Positions 1 through 12,762 of a stretch of 64,000 nt of DNA are shown piece after piece (position 1 is the first letter of the stretch; every line of letters starts with the position of its first letter). Source of the stretch: Sporodiniella umbellata (lineage: Eukaryota > Mucoromycota > Mucoromycetes > Mucorales > Rhizopodaceae); the NCBI GenBank assembly GCA_025677835.1, contig JAIXMR010000070.1:43501-107500 (forward strand). The letters are read 5' to 3'. The position numbers were made by a program, and so were the translations under genes. A model generated the notes under the pieces. It did not search any database, was not told the DNA's origin, and saw only the letters and a list, made by a program, of their open reading frames with translations.

Positions 1-117
1 GCTTCTTCTTCTGGTGCTGGTGCCCATGCCTCTGCTACCTCTGGCTCATCTCGTACCATTATCTCTAGCGTTGCACTTGCTGTCCCTGCCGCTATCTTGG
101 CCATGACTGGTTTCTAA
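1..117 (+). CDS. 3' end of a probable GPI-anchored, Ser/Ala-rich cell-surface protein (partial)
   Basis: An open frame enters from the left edge and stops at TAA 115-117. The visible 38 residues are Ser/Ala/Gly/Thr-rich and end in a hydrophobic stretch (ISSVALAVPAAILAMTGF) with nothing after it. A Ser-rich stalk followed by a short C-terminal hydrophobic tail is the usual signal for GPI-anchor addition in fungal wall proteins. The catalytic or binding domain, if any, lies outside the window, so the family cannot be named. It is tail-to-tail with the beta-galactosidase gene, with about 200 bp between stop codons holding a CA/TA microsatellite. GPI anchoring is inferred. Confidence 0.6.
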   Translation, partial: ASSSGAGAHASATSGSSRTIISSVALAVPAAILAMTGF

Positions 118-253
118 ACATTGAAACAAAAACAACTCTATTTATTAAACACTATATTCCACTTTTGTATATTTTACTACTACAATAAACCCAATGAAAT
201 TAACAGATAAATTCTTTTTTGTATTGTGCTAAAAATCTTTGTATTGATTTCAA

Positions 254-283
254 ACACACACACACACACACATATATATACAC
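254..283. repeat. (CA)n-(TA)n compound microsatellite
   Basis: A run of CA dinucleotides passes into TA dinucleotides between the stop codons of two convergent genes. It probably lies in the 3' UTR of the beta-galactosidase transcript. Confidence 0.9.
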
Positions 284-313
284 CTCTTTTTGACTTTATA
301 AAATCGAAATTCT

Positions 314-3300
314 TTATTTTGTTTCAAGTATGATATGGTCTTTATAAACCATATACTCTTGAGGTTTAGAGTTGGCAGACTCCATATGTGTAATAAGGTT
401 GCCACTGTCTTGCAAGACAGGCCATCCAGCAAAGTGTATTTCTCCAATAGTATCAGTCCAAGTATAAGCCAGTATCTTGACTTCATTGTTTTTAGCTTTC
501 AAGAGATCTTCAGGTACATAGAAATCATGTTGGGGCCCATCTCCGTTTCCGTAGTATCTTCCAATAAAGATATCATTGACAATAACCATGGTGGTCCATT
601 GGCCGTCCAAATGCATACGAAGAGGAACATGGTAGGAATTACTCTGCTTTTTTAATGGGTGATCGAACTTGAATCTTAACCACTGAGCTCCTTGGGAAAC
701 AGACATAGGAACCTTGTATGTTTGCTTGTCTTCTTGTACGCCGTTTAATTTTTTCCATCCTTTTTTAAAAGCTTCGTCAGGGAACCCTGTTGAGCTATAG
801 GGGTTTGCCAATAATCTTACGTCAACACCAGAAATCTCCCATTCTTTTTCTTCTTTGGCACCACTCAAGTGAGCTTTGATGATACCTCTTGGGTTGCGGA
901 TATCATTCATAATAAAAGCCTGTCGACTCAAACCAAAGCTTTCAACCAAAACGACCAACGTGTTTTCTTTATCTTCCGAAAGATGAGGGGTGAGATCGTA
1001 TGAATGGGTACCCAAAAACCAAGGATCAGGCCCGATTTTGGCACCTATGCTAAACAACTGACGAGAATAAGAGGTATGTCCACCGACAACCTTACCGTTC
1101 AACAAAACAGTAGCACGGTTGCGTGCATTGAGCGAGAGCTTGGTTTTGCCCTCAGAAGTTTTGAACAGTTTACGATATAGAATGTGCCCACTAGTAAAAT
1201 GGTGATCAAGCGCATCAAATTTGGAAGTTTTGTTGTCTTTCTTGACTGACGTCCAAGGAAGATCGGTAAAATCGACTGACCGAGACTCCCAGTGATTGAA
1301 CGGGATAGACACAGGTAAAGGCGTCTTGTGGTGCTCAAAAATCAAGGATCTAACAATGGGGATATCGTAAAGAGCAGGGGCAGCTGTAAGTCGAGTGTTT
1401 CCAATAGAAGAAAAAGAGATAAATTGTGCTGACCGTTCGGTTGTTCTATGCTTTATTTCAAGCGATTTTGTCTTTTTGTTGAAGAAAAATTCATCAGCTC
1501 CCCAAGCAATGAAGGAAGGTTGCGTTTCTTTTCCACCATCCCAGTAAGGTTCGTTAAACTCAGCATAAACTGTTCCAGCGTCGTACTTGTCTAGGCCTAC
1601 GAGATAAAGACTGCCCTCGCTGGTCTCAAGCTTAGTCCATCCATGATCTTTTTCAAATGAAACTACAACGGCAGATCCTTCAGGGCGCAACACATTGTCT
1701 TGCATGTTGCCGGTGATAGTGAATTGTCTATTCTCAAACACCATGGCGCCAACTAAATTTGGTTCAATGACCCAAACCTCTTCGCGTGTTTCTTTGTTCA
1801 CAATACGAGCCAAAATAGGAATTGTAGATAGCATAAGACGCATAGCATTTTGAGGAACGTAGTTCCCAATAGCAATGAATGAAGATTTGTATGGTATGTG
1901 ACATCCAACAGTTACTGTATTTTTATCCTTCAATTCTACGCTCACATCAAACGTGTTTTTTTTGCTTCTGTCAAAATTTCTAAAGAAGTTGAAAGTGACC
2001 TCCTGATCTGCCTGAACAGCTTTACGCTGAAGATTGAATGTGTAGGGAACTGATGTTTTGATATTGGGTTTTTCTACGCGCTCTGTTTTGGTGAAGTAGG
2101 GATCAAAGGATCTAGTGAGGAGTATGGTCTTGCGAAGGTTCCGTCCTCTAGACGAAATCATACCAAACTCACGGATGCATGCAGAGTAATCGTACGAAGT
2201 ATAAACATCACTAAACTAAATAAGCAAAGACAAAAAAAAAAAAAAAAGGCCACTTACGGATCACCCAAAGTTCCCCAATTGGTTCCGCCATAAATCATAT
2301 AGATGCTGCCCATGGTTACACCTTGGGCCAAAGATGTTTCGTAAAGCAGCTTTGTATAATCTTGACCAAAAAAGTCATATATTTGGTCGTAAGTGTGCTG
2401 AAGCTGATAATGATTGAACCAACCACCTTGAAGTTCAGGTATAAACATAGGTGACTATCAAAATCGCTTAGCTAGTTTTTATAACCTACAGTATTACCTC
2501 TTTTGCGCCTCCTCCAAAACCGCGAACTGTCTTTTCTAAATTATCCATTGATTTTTCCATATTTTTTGGATTCCATTCTTCCCAAGATCCAACCGAAACA
2601 CCACTGTTGATAAGCCAAGATTTGGGTGAACTGGAAGGTGCAAAAACTTTAAAATATATATATCAATATTAGGCCTTTCCGAAAAAAAAAAGCATAAGGT
2701 GCAGTAAACTTACTAACATATTTGTCTAATCCGTAAAGATCAAGACCAAACTTGCTTTTTTGCCAAAATCTTTTCTTTTTTTTGTCGAGTTCTGGACGAG
2801 GTACCCAGCTACCTTCTTCAAAACCGTCGTTTGAGAAAAGGGGAACAGTAATACCAATATCGCGAGCTGCTTTTGCCAATATTCTCATTTGATCATGCAG
2901 ACCGACAGGTAACAGATTTGCCATATTTTCAAACAACTCATTGTCAATTTGTACAGCCAACACGCAGCCCTTTTTGGCACCAGAGTTGTCAGTGATTTGA
3001 TGTTTAGCAAGAATAGGTAAAATATTTTGAAACCACTGTATCTCGTATTGTGCAAAAGCGTCGTCGTATGAGCGCCAAAGCATTATATGGTTATGACGTA
3101 CACGCAGTTCACGTTTGGCAGGTATCCAGCTAGGATAACCGCCTGCTTGTGTCTCTGCACATATGTATGGCCCAGGCGCTGCTAAAACAAAGAGCCCAAT
3201 TTCTTCACAGAGTGTCAAAAGATACTCTACATCGCGATTACCATCAAATATATATACACCCTCATCAGGAGAGTGATAGCCCCAATGAAAGTAGATTCGA

Positions 3301-3602
3301 ATCGTGTTAAAACCAGAAGTGCGATATTGTTTCAAGATGGTGGCCCAGCGGTCTCTATCAGGAACTCTCCAATAATGGAACTCTCCAGAATGAATTTGGG
3401 TAGGTATACCTTCTATTTGAAGTGCATACTTGTCCCAATCGAGAAGCTGTTTGTGTTGGGTGCGATTGTAGGCAACGGAAGTAGTAGTAATGTCTAAGTT
3501 GCCGTAAGTACGATAATGTGTATAGTAAAATATTGTCCCAAGCAGTGCAGGAAGTACTGCAAACAAGGAAAATAAAGGTGCCATGTCTGACATGTATTTC
3601 AA
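314..3602 (-). CDS. GH35 beta-galactosidase, N-terminally membrane-anchored or secreted, 4 exons
   Basis: Exons 3602-2714, 2646-2498, 2454-2258 and 2210-314 join in frame to about 1043 residues, with GT-AG introns of 47-67 bp. Exon 1 carries the family 35 TIM-barrel start (HSGEFHYWRVP near 71-81, the PGPYICAE motif near 143-150) and the acid/base glutamate in AVQIDNE (about Glu222). Exon 3 carries the nucleophile glutamate in FIPELQGG (about Glu353). The long last exon holds the beta-sandwich and jelly-roll domains that make large fungal GH35 enzymes about 1000 residues. The enzyme should release terminal beta-galactose from oligo- or polysaccharides outside the plasma membrane or in the secretory lumen. 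Residues 9-26 are hydrophobic and act as a signal peptide or signal anchor; Met7 is an alternative start. The family is secure, the natural substrate is not known. Confidence 0.93.
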
Positions 3603-4367
3603 CCTCTACACAAATTGAAAAATAAAAAAGTAAAAGGCTGGCAAAATGTAATGATGCTTCAACTTGCCGAAGGTTCGAACAGCGCCTGAGTAACAAGTTG
3701 GTTTCGCAAAAAAAAAAAAAAGATCTCCTCTTTCATAGTAAACCATCTAATAAATGTAGAATGGCCTCACTGTCACATTCAGTTTATGTATATACAACAC
3801 AGTATGTGTTTTGTATGTCAACTGAGGCGAAGTCTTCGGCATAATCAACTGATGTATAAGTTTTCCTATTTTAGAACTCAAAAGTCCGGTCTGACGTGCT
3901 AGAATTAGTGTATAACCTGAGAGTATCTAATTTCATAGCCTGGTTTTGTGTTTAAGTTTTGCTTCATCTGTCAAAATTTGTGGTACTAATGTATCTTTTT
4001 TGTCTGCTTTTCACAGCTACTGAGGTATTCTAAAATGTATGCCTTTTGACTTGAAAACTTGGCAAAAGCAACAAAGGTATTAAATCTCAGAAATGGTCCT
4101 TCAAAAGCTTGATATGGAGTAGAGTGTGAAAAAGACAATTGTGCTGGCTAAATTCGTACAAAGCTTAATGCAATTCACACAAGATATAAAGAAGCAAGAA
4201 ACTATAGATGTAGGCATATACTATAGTCGTGAATAACGGTGATCATAACAATTTTTGTCAAAAATTTCTAAAAAAAAAAAAAGAGGAAAGAAAAATCAAA
4301 TACGCTTTTTCTGACCTGTATATTTAGACATTGGCAAAATGAGTGAAGGGTAAAGCAGTTATGCCAA
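3603..4367. other. Divergent promoter region between GH35 and RED genes
   Basis: About 765 bp of AT-rich DNA separate the starts of two divergent genes. No ORF with coding character is present. There is an imperfect inverted repeat near 3791-3815 (ATACAACACA against TGTGTTTTGTAT, 10 pairs with a 2-base bulge) and short A runs. It must contain both promoters; no specific operator is recognisable. Confidence 0.6.
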
Positions 4368-6096
4368 ATGCATCTCAATTCGCATACTCAACTCTTTACT
4401 AGCTTAACTCAAGAGGACTTTAGAAAGTTGATGGCAACACCTCGTCGACCAAACAATGAAGAATCGTCTGAACCTAATAATTCCATTCCTAGCACACCGT
4501 AAAATAATAATAGTACAAAAGATCCCTATTAGACTCATTAACCTAATGTTTTCTTTTTTAGTAAAAAAACAGGTACTGTTTTTGCAAAGCCTCACGCATT
4601 ACGTCGAAAAGCGTAAATGTTACCTTTTTTTTTTTGTAATGTAAAGCAACGTATTAATTTTACTTTGTAGGTTTCAGAAAAACACAAAAAAAGAGCCAAA
4701 AGATGACGAAGAGGAAGAAGAAAAAGATCTCAACTATCGAGACAGGGCAGCTGAAAGACGCCAACAGGAAAATGAGCAAGATGATTCACAACTGACAACA
4801 GAAGAGCTTTTGAGACGAACCCAAAAAGAAGTAGATGAAGAACTAAACCCACAACAGCTTTATGAGCAGAGCAAGTATCTTGGAGGGGATGTAAGCCACA
4901 CCCATCTTGTCAAAGGGCTTGATTTTGCGCTGTTAAAAAAAGTCAGAAGCGATATGTCTAAAGCAGACGTTATGATGGAGGTAGAGGAGGATGCTGAACC
5001 TTCCATTGAAGAAGAGACTGAAAAAGAGAAGGAGAATCAACCCATGTTTCATACTATAATGGCTAAAAATATTCACGATCTGATCATGCATGAGACACAG
5101 GATGTTGACAAACGGCGCGTAGAATTATTTGAGCGAGGAAGAATGGGCTTTGTTTTTGAATTAGCAGATGAAATTGGACATTATTCCGATGCCTTTGCTT
5201 TGCCTACTGCTCTTATTCGAAGTAAAGCAGATACAGACGCCAAATCAAACGCGTCAGACCTATTTGCAGAGATGAATCTTGTGATTGAAAAAATCTCACA
5301 GGTTATGACCAATGTACGACATGGAGAACGCAAAAAAACTACACTGAACAGGTCACTCCAAGCTATTGTGAATAACCCGATACCTATGTTTGAAGGTGGG
5401 TTTGACGGGGATATTTTTGCTGATGCTGGGAGAGACTATCAACTTGATGAGACCGCACTTCAACCGACGCCTAAACATATTAACGAGGAAACGGAAGAAA
5501 AGGGGACAGGATCATCCAACAAAGAGAGTTATTTTAAAGGTTTGGCAGTAGAAGACGAGATGGCAGAAGATGAAGATCAGCCAATGGCAGAAGTACAGGA
5601 TACAGTAGCTTCAATTCTATCACAAGTAAAAGACGAGAAAAAAGGAGAGGAGCAACCTCAAAAGAAGAGAAAAGTAGAAAAGGAAACACACAGCATGAAT
5701 GACGATGATGCAGCAGACATTGATATGTTCGGTCTGGGGACATCTGCTTTACCCACTTCTTTCGATGAGCACTCAAGGACTGCCTATCAGTCTGATGACG
5801 ATGATGAGGAGGAAGAGGGAAAAAATAAAACAAGACTAATAGATCATGGCACCAATCGTAATAAAAAGGCTCAGTTAACACGCTGGGACTTTGATACTGA
5901 TGAAGAATGGCAGAAATATAAAGACACCATTGAGATTCTTCCCAAGAGTGCTATTCAATTTGGTGTAAAAATGAACGATGGACGCAAGCGTAACAAAGAA
6001 AAGAGATCAATGAGCGACAAACAAAGGCTGGATAGAGACTACCAACAAGTAAAGAACATCATGTCGCAAAAATATGGTAAATCTTTGGATAAATAG
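4368..6096 (+). CDS. RED/IK-like spliceosomal protein, 3 exons
   Basis: Exons 4368-4498, 4562-4612 and 4671-6096 join in frame to 535 residues. The product starts MHLNSHTQLF, continues LTQEDFRKLMATPRR, then has KDLNYRDRAAERR and YLGGDVSHTHLVKGLDFALL. These are the hallmark blocks of the RED-like N-terminal domain (human IK/RED, plant SMU2). A long Glu/Asp- and Lys-rich middle with an NLS-like KKRKVEKE and a conserved C-terminal DRDYQQVKNIMSQKYG follow. RED pairs with SMU1 in the precatalytic B complex and helps splicing, mainly of short introns, which fits this intron-rich gene set. The first ATG in frame upstream of the conserved block was chosen, and the start is moderately sure. It ends 66 bp from the stop of the convergent kinase gene. 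Confidence 0.9.
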
Positions 6097-6162
6097 AAAA
6101 AGACAGCAGATTGCTTTTTGTTTTATATGTGAATAAATATGTACAAAAAAAAGGAATCTTTT

Positions 6163-8822
6163 TTAAATTTTTTTCAGCATCCAAGGATGATTCAGAGCTT
6201 CTTCCGGAGTGATGCGTTTCTCTGGATCCCATATTAGACACTGTCTAATGAAATCAATAAAGTGTTCATCCAGAGTGTTCAAAGCATGTTCGAGTGTTTT
6301 TGTAGCTGGTTTTCGCTTCCTACCCTTTGAGTTTGAAATAATACGTGGGTCACCTAGAGAATCTAAAAGATACATGTGTAAGTTCAAAAGGTGCCTCTGT
6401 ACATTATGTTACCAAAGAATAATTTTCTTCGACTGCTTTTTTCAATCAAATAAGACTCTGGTATACCCAGAACTTCCATAATACAAGCCAACTGCTCCTG
6501 TTCATTCTCACCAGGGAATAGAGGGTATCCTGTATGTAATTCGGCAAGAATACAACCAGTACTCCACATGTCAATAGCCATACTATAGCTCATACCCATG
6601 ATGACTTCTGGAGATCGATAAAATCTGCTTTGTATATATGTATAGACTAGTATAGGGCGTCAGCTATCTTTGCTTTGTTTGGAACATTACTAATAATAAA
6701 AACTTGCCTTTTTCATTTTCAAGGCAGGAACTACCAAAGTCAATCACCTTAATTGTACTCTTTCTAGGCGTTTTCAATAAAATGTTCTATAAAAATAGAA
6801 ATTAAGAAAGGAATAAAGAAACATTGTTGTTATTACCTCTGGTTTTAGATCACAATGGATCAATTTATGTCGTCTCAAGAGAACAAGCGAATTTAATATT
6901 TGAGTGGTAAATCTAAAGAGTTAGTCAGTCTATGTATTGGATAAAGGAAGGGGATTAAAGTTTACCTTTTCAAAAGACTGATACTGAACCCTTGAAAATC
7001 GTTACTTTTAATGAATTCATAAAGGTTGATACTAAGACACTCAAATACAATGCATAGATGATGCCGAAACATAAAGTGACTCAACATGCGCACATTGTTG
7101 TGTTTATCATCTGGATCCCAAGCGAGTAAGTCTTTCAGGATCTTGATTTCAACCAAAGCCTGAGCGTGAAATCTTTTTTTGTTGCGAATCATTTTGATAG
7201 CTACCGTTTGACCTGTGCGATGATCAAAGCATTGGATGACTTGACCGAACGACCCTCTACCCATGACTTTTAGCACTTCGTAGCGATAGTGTAAATGATC
7301 TCTCAGTTGTATTTGATAATCTCCTCGTTCATCATCATAGCCGTAATTACAAGCTGTCTGCTGAGGGCTATTGGGTCGTTTCTGAGCATGGTGTCCAACA
7401 AAGTAAATACGTTCATAGTTTTTCATCTCCAAAATTTCGTAACTTGTCAAATTGAACTCGTATAACTTCTTTGCAGCTATACAAGGTAATCAATAAACAA
7501 GATGGGCCTCAAAATACTCTACCTTCAGGTGACATGGCGATCCGCATATGGACTTTTGAATAGCTTAGCTTCATATCATCTAAGCTGGATACCTTTGGTT
7601 TTGGACTGATAGGCTTTTTCTTTTCTTCTTGTGTTGACCAGGATTTGCTTTCGTTTACTAAGCCTTGTAATCTTTCCTGTAAGGTCGATACTCTTCTTTT
7701 AGGCAGTATGGTGGCTAAATGAAAAAAGTGGTTAGTTCTATTGCTTCTTTTTCATTTCAGACTATTTGAAAAAGTACTTGATAATCTTACCAGTAGTATC
7801 TGCAGGTGGGGTTGAACTCTCTATAGTACTTTTACGTAGCAAATTCTCGTCTGTGCTTTTATTGGATTTGCTGGCTTGAAGTTTAGGTGTCAGTGTACTG
7901 TTAGACTTCAACCTCCTGACCGGTATAGGCTTTATCTTTTCAATTGGTTTTGAATTATCAATAGATCGTGTAGATTTGGTTGAGGTACCTGGTACGGGTA
8001 TGCGAGTTGGTGTTTTTGCAAGTAAACGGGTATGTGGCTTTGTGATGGGTATATGTAAAGGCTCAACTTTCATAGGTGGCAATGGGGTGGGCAAGAGGGG
8101 TGGTGCAGCAAGTGTGCCAGGCAAAGTCTATGTAAACATGTGTTGTTAGTCGATCAATTTATGGTCCCTCTTTAGCTATTTCCTACTTTTCTTCGCTGCC
8201 TTCTGATGGGTAAAGAAAGAGAAGAAGGTAGATCTTTACTCGCTTTTTTGGTTGGAGTGACCAGAGTAGATGGGTTGTGTGTGATACTCAATTTGATTTG
8301 ACGTGGCGGTTCTGGTTTGGTATCTTTGAAAGGCTTGCTATAAAGCATTGGCTTTTTTTTAGTCTGAACACGTGCAGTTGTACTAGCGCTGATACGAGGA
8401 GATTCAATTTTAGGTGACGGGTTCGACAGGACAGTGGATCGTGTGGTGCCTATGTCGAGTGGATGGTGGATGTCTAACATAGGTTTGACACGCACATCAG
8501 GCCTATTTTTGTAATTAAGAATACGCCGAGTGCCCGCAGCTAGTAGCTCTTCAAGGTCGTCTAAAACATCCTCAGATTGTTTTCTTTGCTTTTGTTGTAC
8601 AATAGGACCACGACTGGTGTTTGTCCATTCCCTGCGTTTCTGGTTCCAGTTGGCGGTTTCGGCCACTTTCTCTTCCAACTCCCTAAGCTGCCTTGTTCTT
8701 TCTGCTAATATTTCTCGACTCTTTGCAGCATAAATCGACTGTACTTTGTTCCAGGGTTCGTTTGAAAGCGAGCTAGTCGATGTCTTTTGATCATACTCAG
8801 TCACTAGCTGTGAGTCTGACAT
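6163..8822 (-). CDS. DYRK-family dual-specificity protein kinase, about 8 exons
   Basis: Exons 8822-8187, 8127-7791, 7714-7523, 7476-6966, 6912-6837, 6786-6708, 6646-about 6411 and a last exon ending at 6163 read in frame. The first 390 or so residues are a low-complexity, Ser/Pro/Lys-rich regulatory arm. Next comes the DYRK homology box (LTSYEILEM), then the kinase domain: GRGSFGQV loop, AIKMIRN lysine, HCDLKPEN catalytic loop, DFGSSC (DYRK-type SSC after DFG) and the activation loop [15 protein letters not shown], whose YTY is autophosphorylated on the second Tyr in DYRKs. [19 protein letters not shown] and a C-terminal [17 protein letters not shown] complete it. It belongs to the Pom1/DYRK2 group, which controls cell polarity, growth or stress responses in fungi; the exact role is inferred. 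The intron at 6647-6707 uses a GC donor. Confidence 0.92.
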
Positions 8823-9691
8823 TTCGTTTTATAGTACAGTTGAAAATATGACAAAAACTCTGAGAAAATACAATTTAAAAGTTTAGAAGCAAAATGGTAA
8901 TAATGGTAATAAAAAGATACCTAATTGTTTAAAAATAATTATTTCTGTGCAATAAATTTATCGGGAATGCGTTTTTGTATCTTCCTCTTTCTCCCTCTCA
9001 CTCACTCGCACGCTCACTCTTTCAATATCTAAAAAGAGCCTTTAATGAATTTCCAAAAGAAAAAAAAAATGCGAAAAGAAAAATAAAAAATGTGTAAAGT
9101 GATCAAAGCTATCTCTATTAAGAAAAAAAAGTTTCTGAATTTTAAATAGTAAACAGCAAAACAAAACAAGCAAAGACCCCGCCTCCCTGATGGTCCAGTT
9201 TGGTTATTGAAGTCACCTCAGCCTTTAGGTGTTTTCTTTTTTAAGTCTTGGGTTTTTCAATAACTTGTTCCTCTTTTTCTTTGGTTTCTTTTGTGACTTA
9301 TCTAAGAAACTTCACACAATTTTATCACTGTCCCCACAGATTAAGATGCCGCTAGTTCACTACACTTGTTTTGGAATACACGCTCTCGTTCTTCTTTATT
9401 TGACAAGTACAAATCGTATGCAATTTCTTTGCATAAGCTGACGTCAGCCAAACAAACCCAAAAGGGAGAGAGGGATACATCAGCCTAAATTCTCTATTGT
9501 GTGTATAGCCTCTAGATACAATAAAGAATATACATTGAAAAAGAAATCAAATAATATTTTATTACTTTTCCCTCAAATATATATATATATATATAATAAA
9601 AAGAAAGAAAGGGAGGGTAACAAAGGGATATACAGAAAATGAGAGAAAAGGGAATAGAAGAAAAATGAAGATGGCAAGAGTGATTTTCTTT
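8823..9691. other. Intergenic: kinase promoter and glyoxal oxidase 3' flank
   Basis: About 870 bp upstream of the kinase start and downstream of the glyoxal oxidase stop. It includes a CT-rich stretch (8985-9020), a GC-rich island near 9175-9190 (reads AGGCGGGG on the minus strand, a possible activator site for the kinase), a (TA)n run at 9577-9595 and a purine-rich stretch before the oxidase stop. The small ORFs here have no recognisable similarity. Confidence 0.5.
9577..9595. repeat. (TA)n microsatellite
   Basis: Uninterrupted alternating AT in the 3' flank of the glyoxal oxidase gene. Confidence 0.85.
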
Positions 9692-11455
9692 TTAGATGGC
9701 GAGATCCGATACTTTATGTTCAACAAAGAGCTCACTTCCTATGGAAGGAACACCATCATAGAGTACGTACATAAAACCAGAGCCAGGAGGAAAGATAGCA
9801 GCGTGAGGGGGTGCTTTGATTTCAATGGACTGAAGGTCCTCAGATACAGTGTGTTCTAAAAAGACGTAACGTTGTGACATGTGCATTGAATGTGTACTGA
9901 ACCCAGGACGTAACAGACCTACGCGGATTTTGCTCTGGTCTGAAAAGTGGCTCGTCAGTCCCTCGAGGTTCAAGAGGGCCTTGAAGCTCTCGCCATAGGT
10001 GACCACACGAGGCACATGGGAGATACGTGGGCGAGTGGTGTATTTATAGAGATATGGAGGCGAGTAATACTCCACGCGAAACTCGGTAGGATATTCTGCA
10101 TTCACATCGGGCGGATCAACATTGTTGGAACCTGCGATCCAGATACGGCCGTCGGGTAAAGTTAGCGCCACCGAATGATACATGCGGGCGATATCCGTGT
10201 TGGCCAATCCTTCAGTCCAGCGCTTGTTCTTGGGTTCAGAGGCTGTGTAGATTAAAGGATCGAATGTAGGATCATGATTGCGGCCGTTATAGCCAGCCCA
10301 TCCACGCTGACAGCCATTGGCCCAGAGAAGATTGCCGTCAGCCATAATGACACCATCAGGCATAAGACGCTTATGAACAAAAGTATCCATTTCCCATTGG
10401 GGGTCTTCGTCTCCCAGATTGATTCGGCCACATGTATCATCTGCTTCGGCATTGTTCTTCATTCTTTTAGAGCCGCCACAGATCAGGATCTCAGGGTTGT
10501 AGTTGTTTTTGGGGTCCAGAGGGAGTAGGACAGCACCGCCAGTCAATGGATAGGATCTAGGGACACCAGGGATGTTAGGCAATCGTTTAACAATCTTGCC
10601 GTTGTTGTAGTCGTAGATGATGGACTTCTTGTTGGCAAAGATAAATAAATTGCCATCAGGCAAGACAAATACAAAAGGATAAAGGTTATAAGGCATAGTT
10701 TCTTTCAAAAAATCAAAAAGAACCTCTCCTTCAGCTCTAGGAGGCCAGAATTCATAAGAAGGTACATTGATTTCAGCACGATTGACAGCAGTACCTCGAA
10801 TGGATCCACCGAGAATAAAGATATCACCCTCAGGCAGCTGTTCTACAGTAGGGTACCATCGATTTTGTGTCATCTTTCCTGTTTTGTATTCATTCCACCA
10901 ACAGGAGCCATCTAGGCAGGGATTGAAGTGACGAATGGATTGCCAACCGATCTCTGCTTTCCATGTTCTTCCACGTTTTTCACCACCACCAGTACTGATA
11001 AACGTTCCGTTGCCCAAGAAACCACCTGCTGAACAGAACGTATTGGTTTCCAAGGGCAAAGACCGATAGGTATCTGTTTCTAAATCGTACTGAACTGAAA
11101 AGGCGCTTTGACCCGAATCGAACTGTGCTTCATTCCACTCTGCTTTATCAATAATCAAAATAGTTTTGTCACTACGGTAGTTTTTGTTTTTTTTTTTAAA
11201 AAAAAAGAGTTGTTTAAATGTTAGATTTTTTGAATAGAAGGGGTTTTCGTTACTGTTGTTGTCAATTTACTTTAAAAGTACAGCATGCATAGCAGCTACA
11301 CCCGTTCTGCCTTTTTGTTCCATTTTACCAGACTTGGAATAAGGCGACATCACCCTCTGCGAGTCAGACAGAAGAAAAGGTGAATCGGACTGTGCCTGAG
11401 CTAAGACCAAGCAGCTAATTGCTGTAGCTATTGTAATAAACAAGGAACTTTTCAT
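9692..11455 (-). CDS. Glyoxal oxidase (copper radical oxidase, AA5_1), secreted, 2 exons
   Basis: Exons 11455-11271 and 11171-9692 join in frame to 554 residues. The protein begins with a clear signal peptide (MKSSLFITIATAISCLVLAQA). The glyoxal oxidase pattern follows: GVAAMHAVLLNDKTILIIDKAEWN, the radical-forming cysteine in TNTFCSAGG (about Cys108) that cross-links to a tyrosine, NRWYPT, the copper-ligand block ARMYHSVALTLPDGRIWIAGSNN, YYSPPYL, and the late histidine block THSMHMSQRYV. A C-terminal Ig-like DUF1929 domain ends the protein. The enzyme oxidises small aldehydes to acids and makes extracellular hydrogen peroxide. There is no WSC module, and no hydrophobic tail for a GPI anchor. 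The intron contains an oligo-T/oligo-A pair. Confidence 0.93.
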
Positions 11456-12762
11456 TTGTCTTTATTAAAAAAAAAAAAAAAAGAAAAAAAAAGAAATTTA
11501 TATAAAAAAAAAGAAAAATAAGGAACCTATTTATAGCTTTTATTTCTAAAGATGGCTGAAGCAAAAGAAAATAAATAGTGTATCCATTCTCGTAAACCTA
11601 AAAAGTGAATTTGTTTTGAAAAAAATTGTTCATCTTTTGCTGAAGTGTATAATTGATGCTTGCTATTAAACCTGTTTTTGTTATTTGGACACTTGTTTCT
11701 TATATGACTCATCCTTGGTTCCGAAAAAGAAAACAATGTAAAGGTCAAAGGAACTCTAGCACGATGAGCTTACATCAGCTTAGCTTGGTATTCAATACCT
11801 AAGTTCATTAAGAAAAAATTATAAATAATGAAAAAAAACCAGATCACTTTTTTTTGCTTTGCGTGAAAAAAAAAGAGTTGAGCCAAAACCTCTATCTGGG
11901 CTCAATTTTTGTTTTATAGAAAATCAAAGAAAAAGATCACCTTATGTTTAAATGATGAATTAAACTTTTCATACCTGCGGAGAACAAAGTGGCTTTTGTT
12001 ATTGGCTTTTTTTTTTTCAAGAGTAAAGCTCTTTTAGAGACAATACAAAAGCCGTTTACCCTCTTTCCTCGCTCAGTTGGCTCTGTTTGTTCTTCCGTAG
12101 GCTTTTTCTGCTTTTTGCGGTTGCCAAAACTTCCCTGTAAAAGAATGAGATCTTTTTAACAGCTACATTTGTACTACATAAATTAAAGCTCCTCTTATTG
12201 TAATATACGGTGCGGCTGGAAATTTTGAAAAAGCAAATCTAGCCTTCAGAAAAGCATTATGCCTGTCCCTCAAGAATAAATAAAGTTGACCAGAACAGTT
12301 GGAAATTTACTGCGAATAGCTGAAAAACTAAATTTTGCTTTGAGAAAGTTCAATTTGCTATTTCTTTGTCGAATTTGACTTTAATAAAACATTTATTGAA
12401 TAAATAGCTTGTTGGAATTCTGTCATACTATCCAGTTGGCTACAAAAGCAAGTGGTAAGAGAACAGAGCTTTCAAACCGTAACCTAAAAAGATTTTACTC
12501 AACTACGCTTGATGTAGCTGTCTTTTTGTATGGTGAGCACACACTGAGCTGCGGTTTTTTATAAATTTAGATCGTAGGTCACTTCACCAAAAACACTGGT
12601 GAAAATCCATGAGTTCGGTTGATCGAACTACGAGAACAATGTAGATAATATCTTTCGCTGTTATTCTTTTTAAAAAACAAGTTTTCTTTATTCTACTATC
12701 ATACTTGCAATACATCACAGTGCTGTATTTGCAATAGTGCGGTTTAATAGAAAGAACAACCT

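Noticed and set aside
3661..3690. tRNA-like B box (GGTTCGAAC)
   Set aside because: No A box, acceptor stem or cloverleaf around it.
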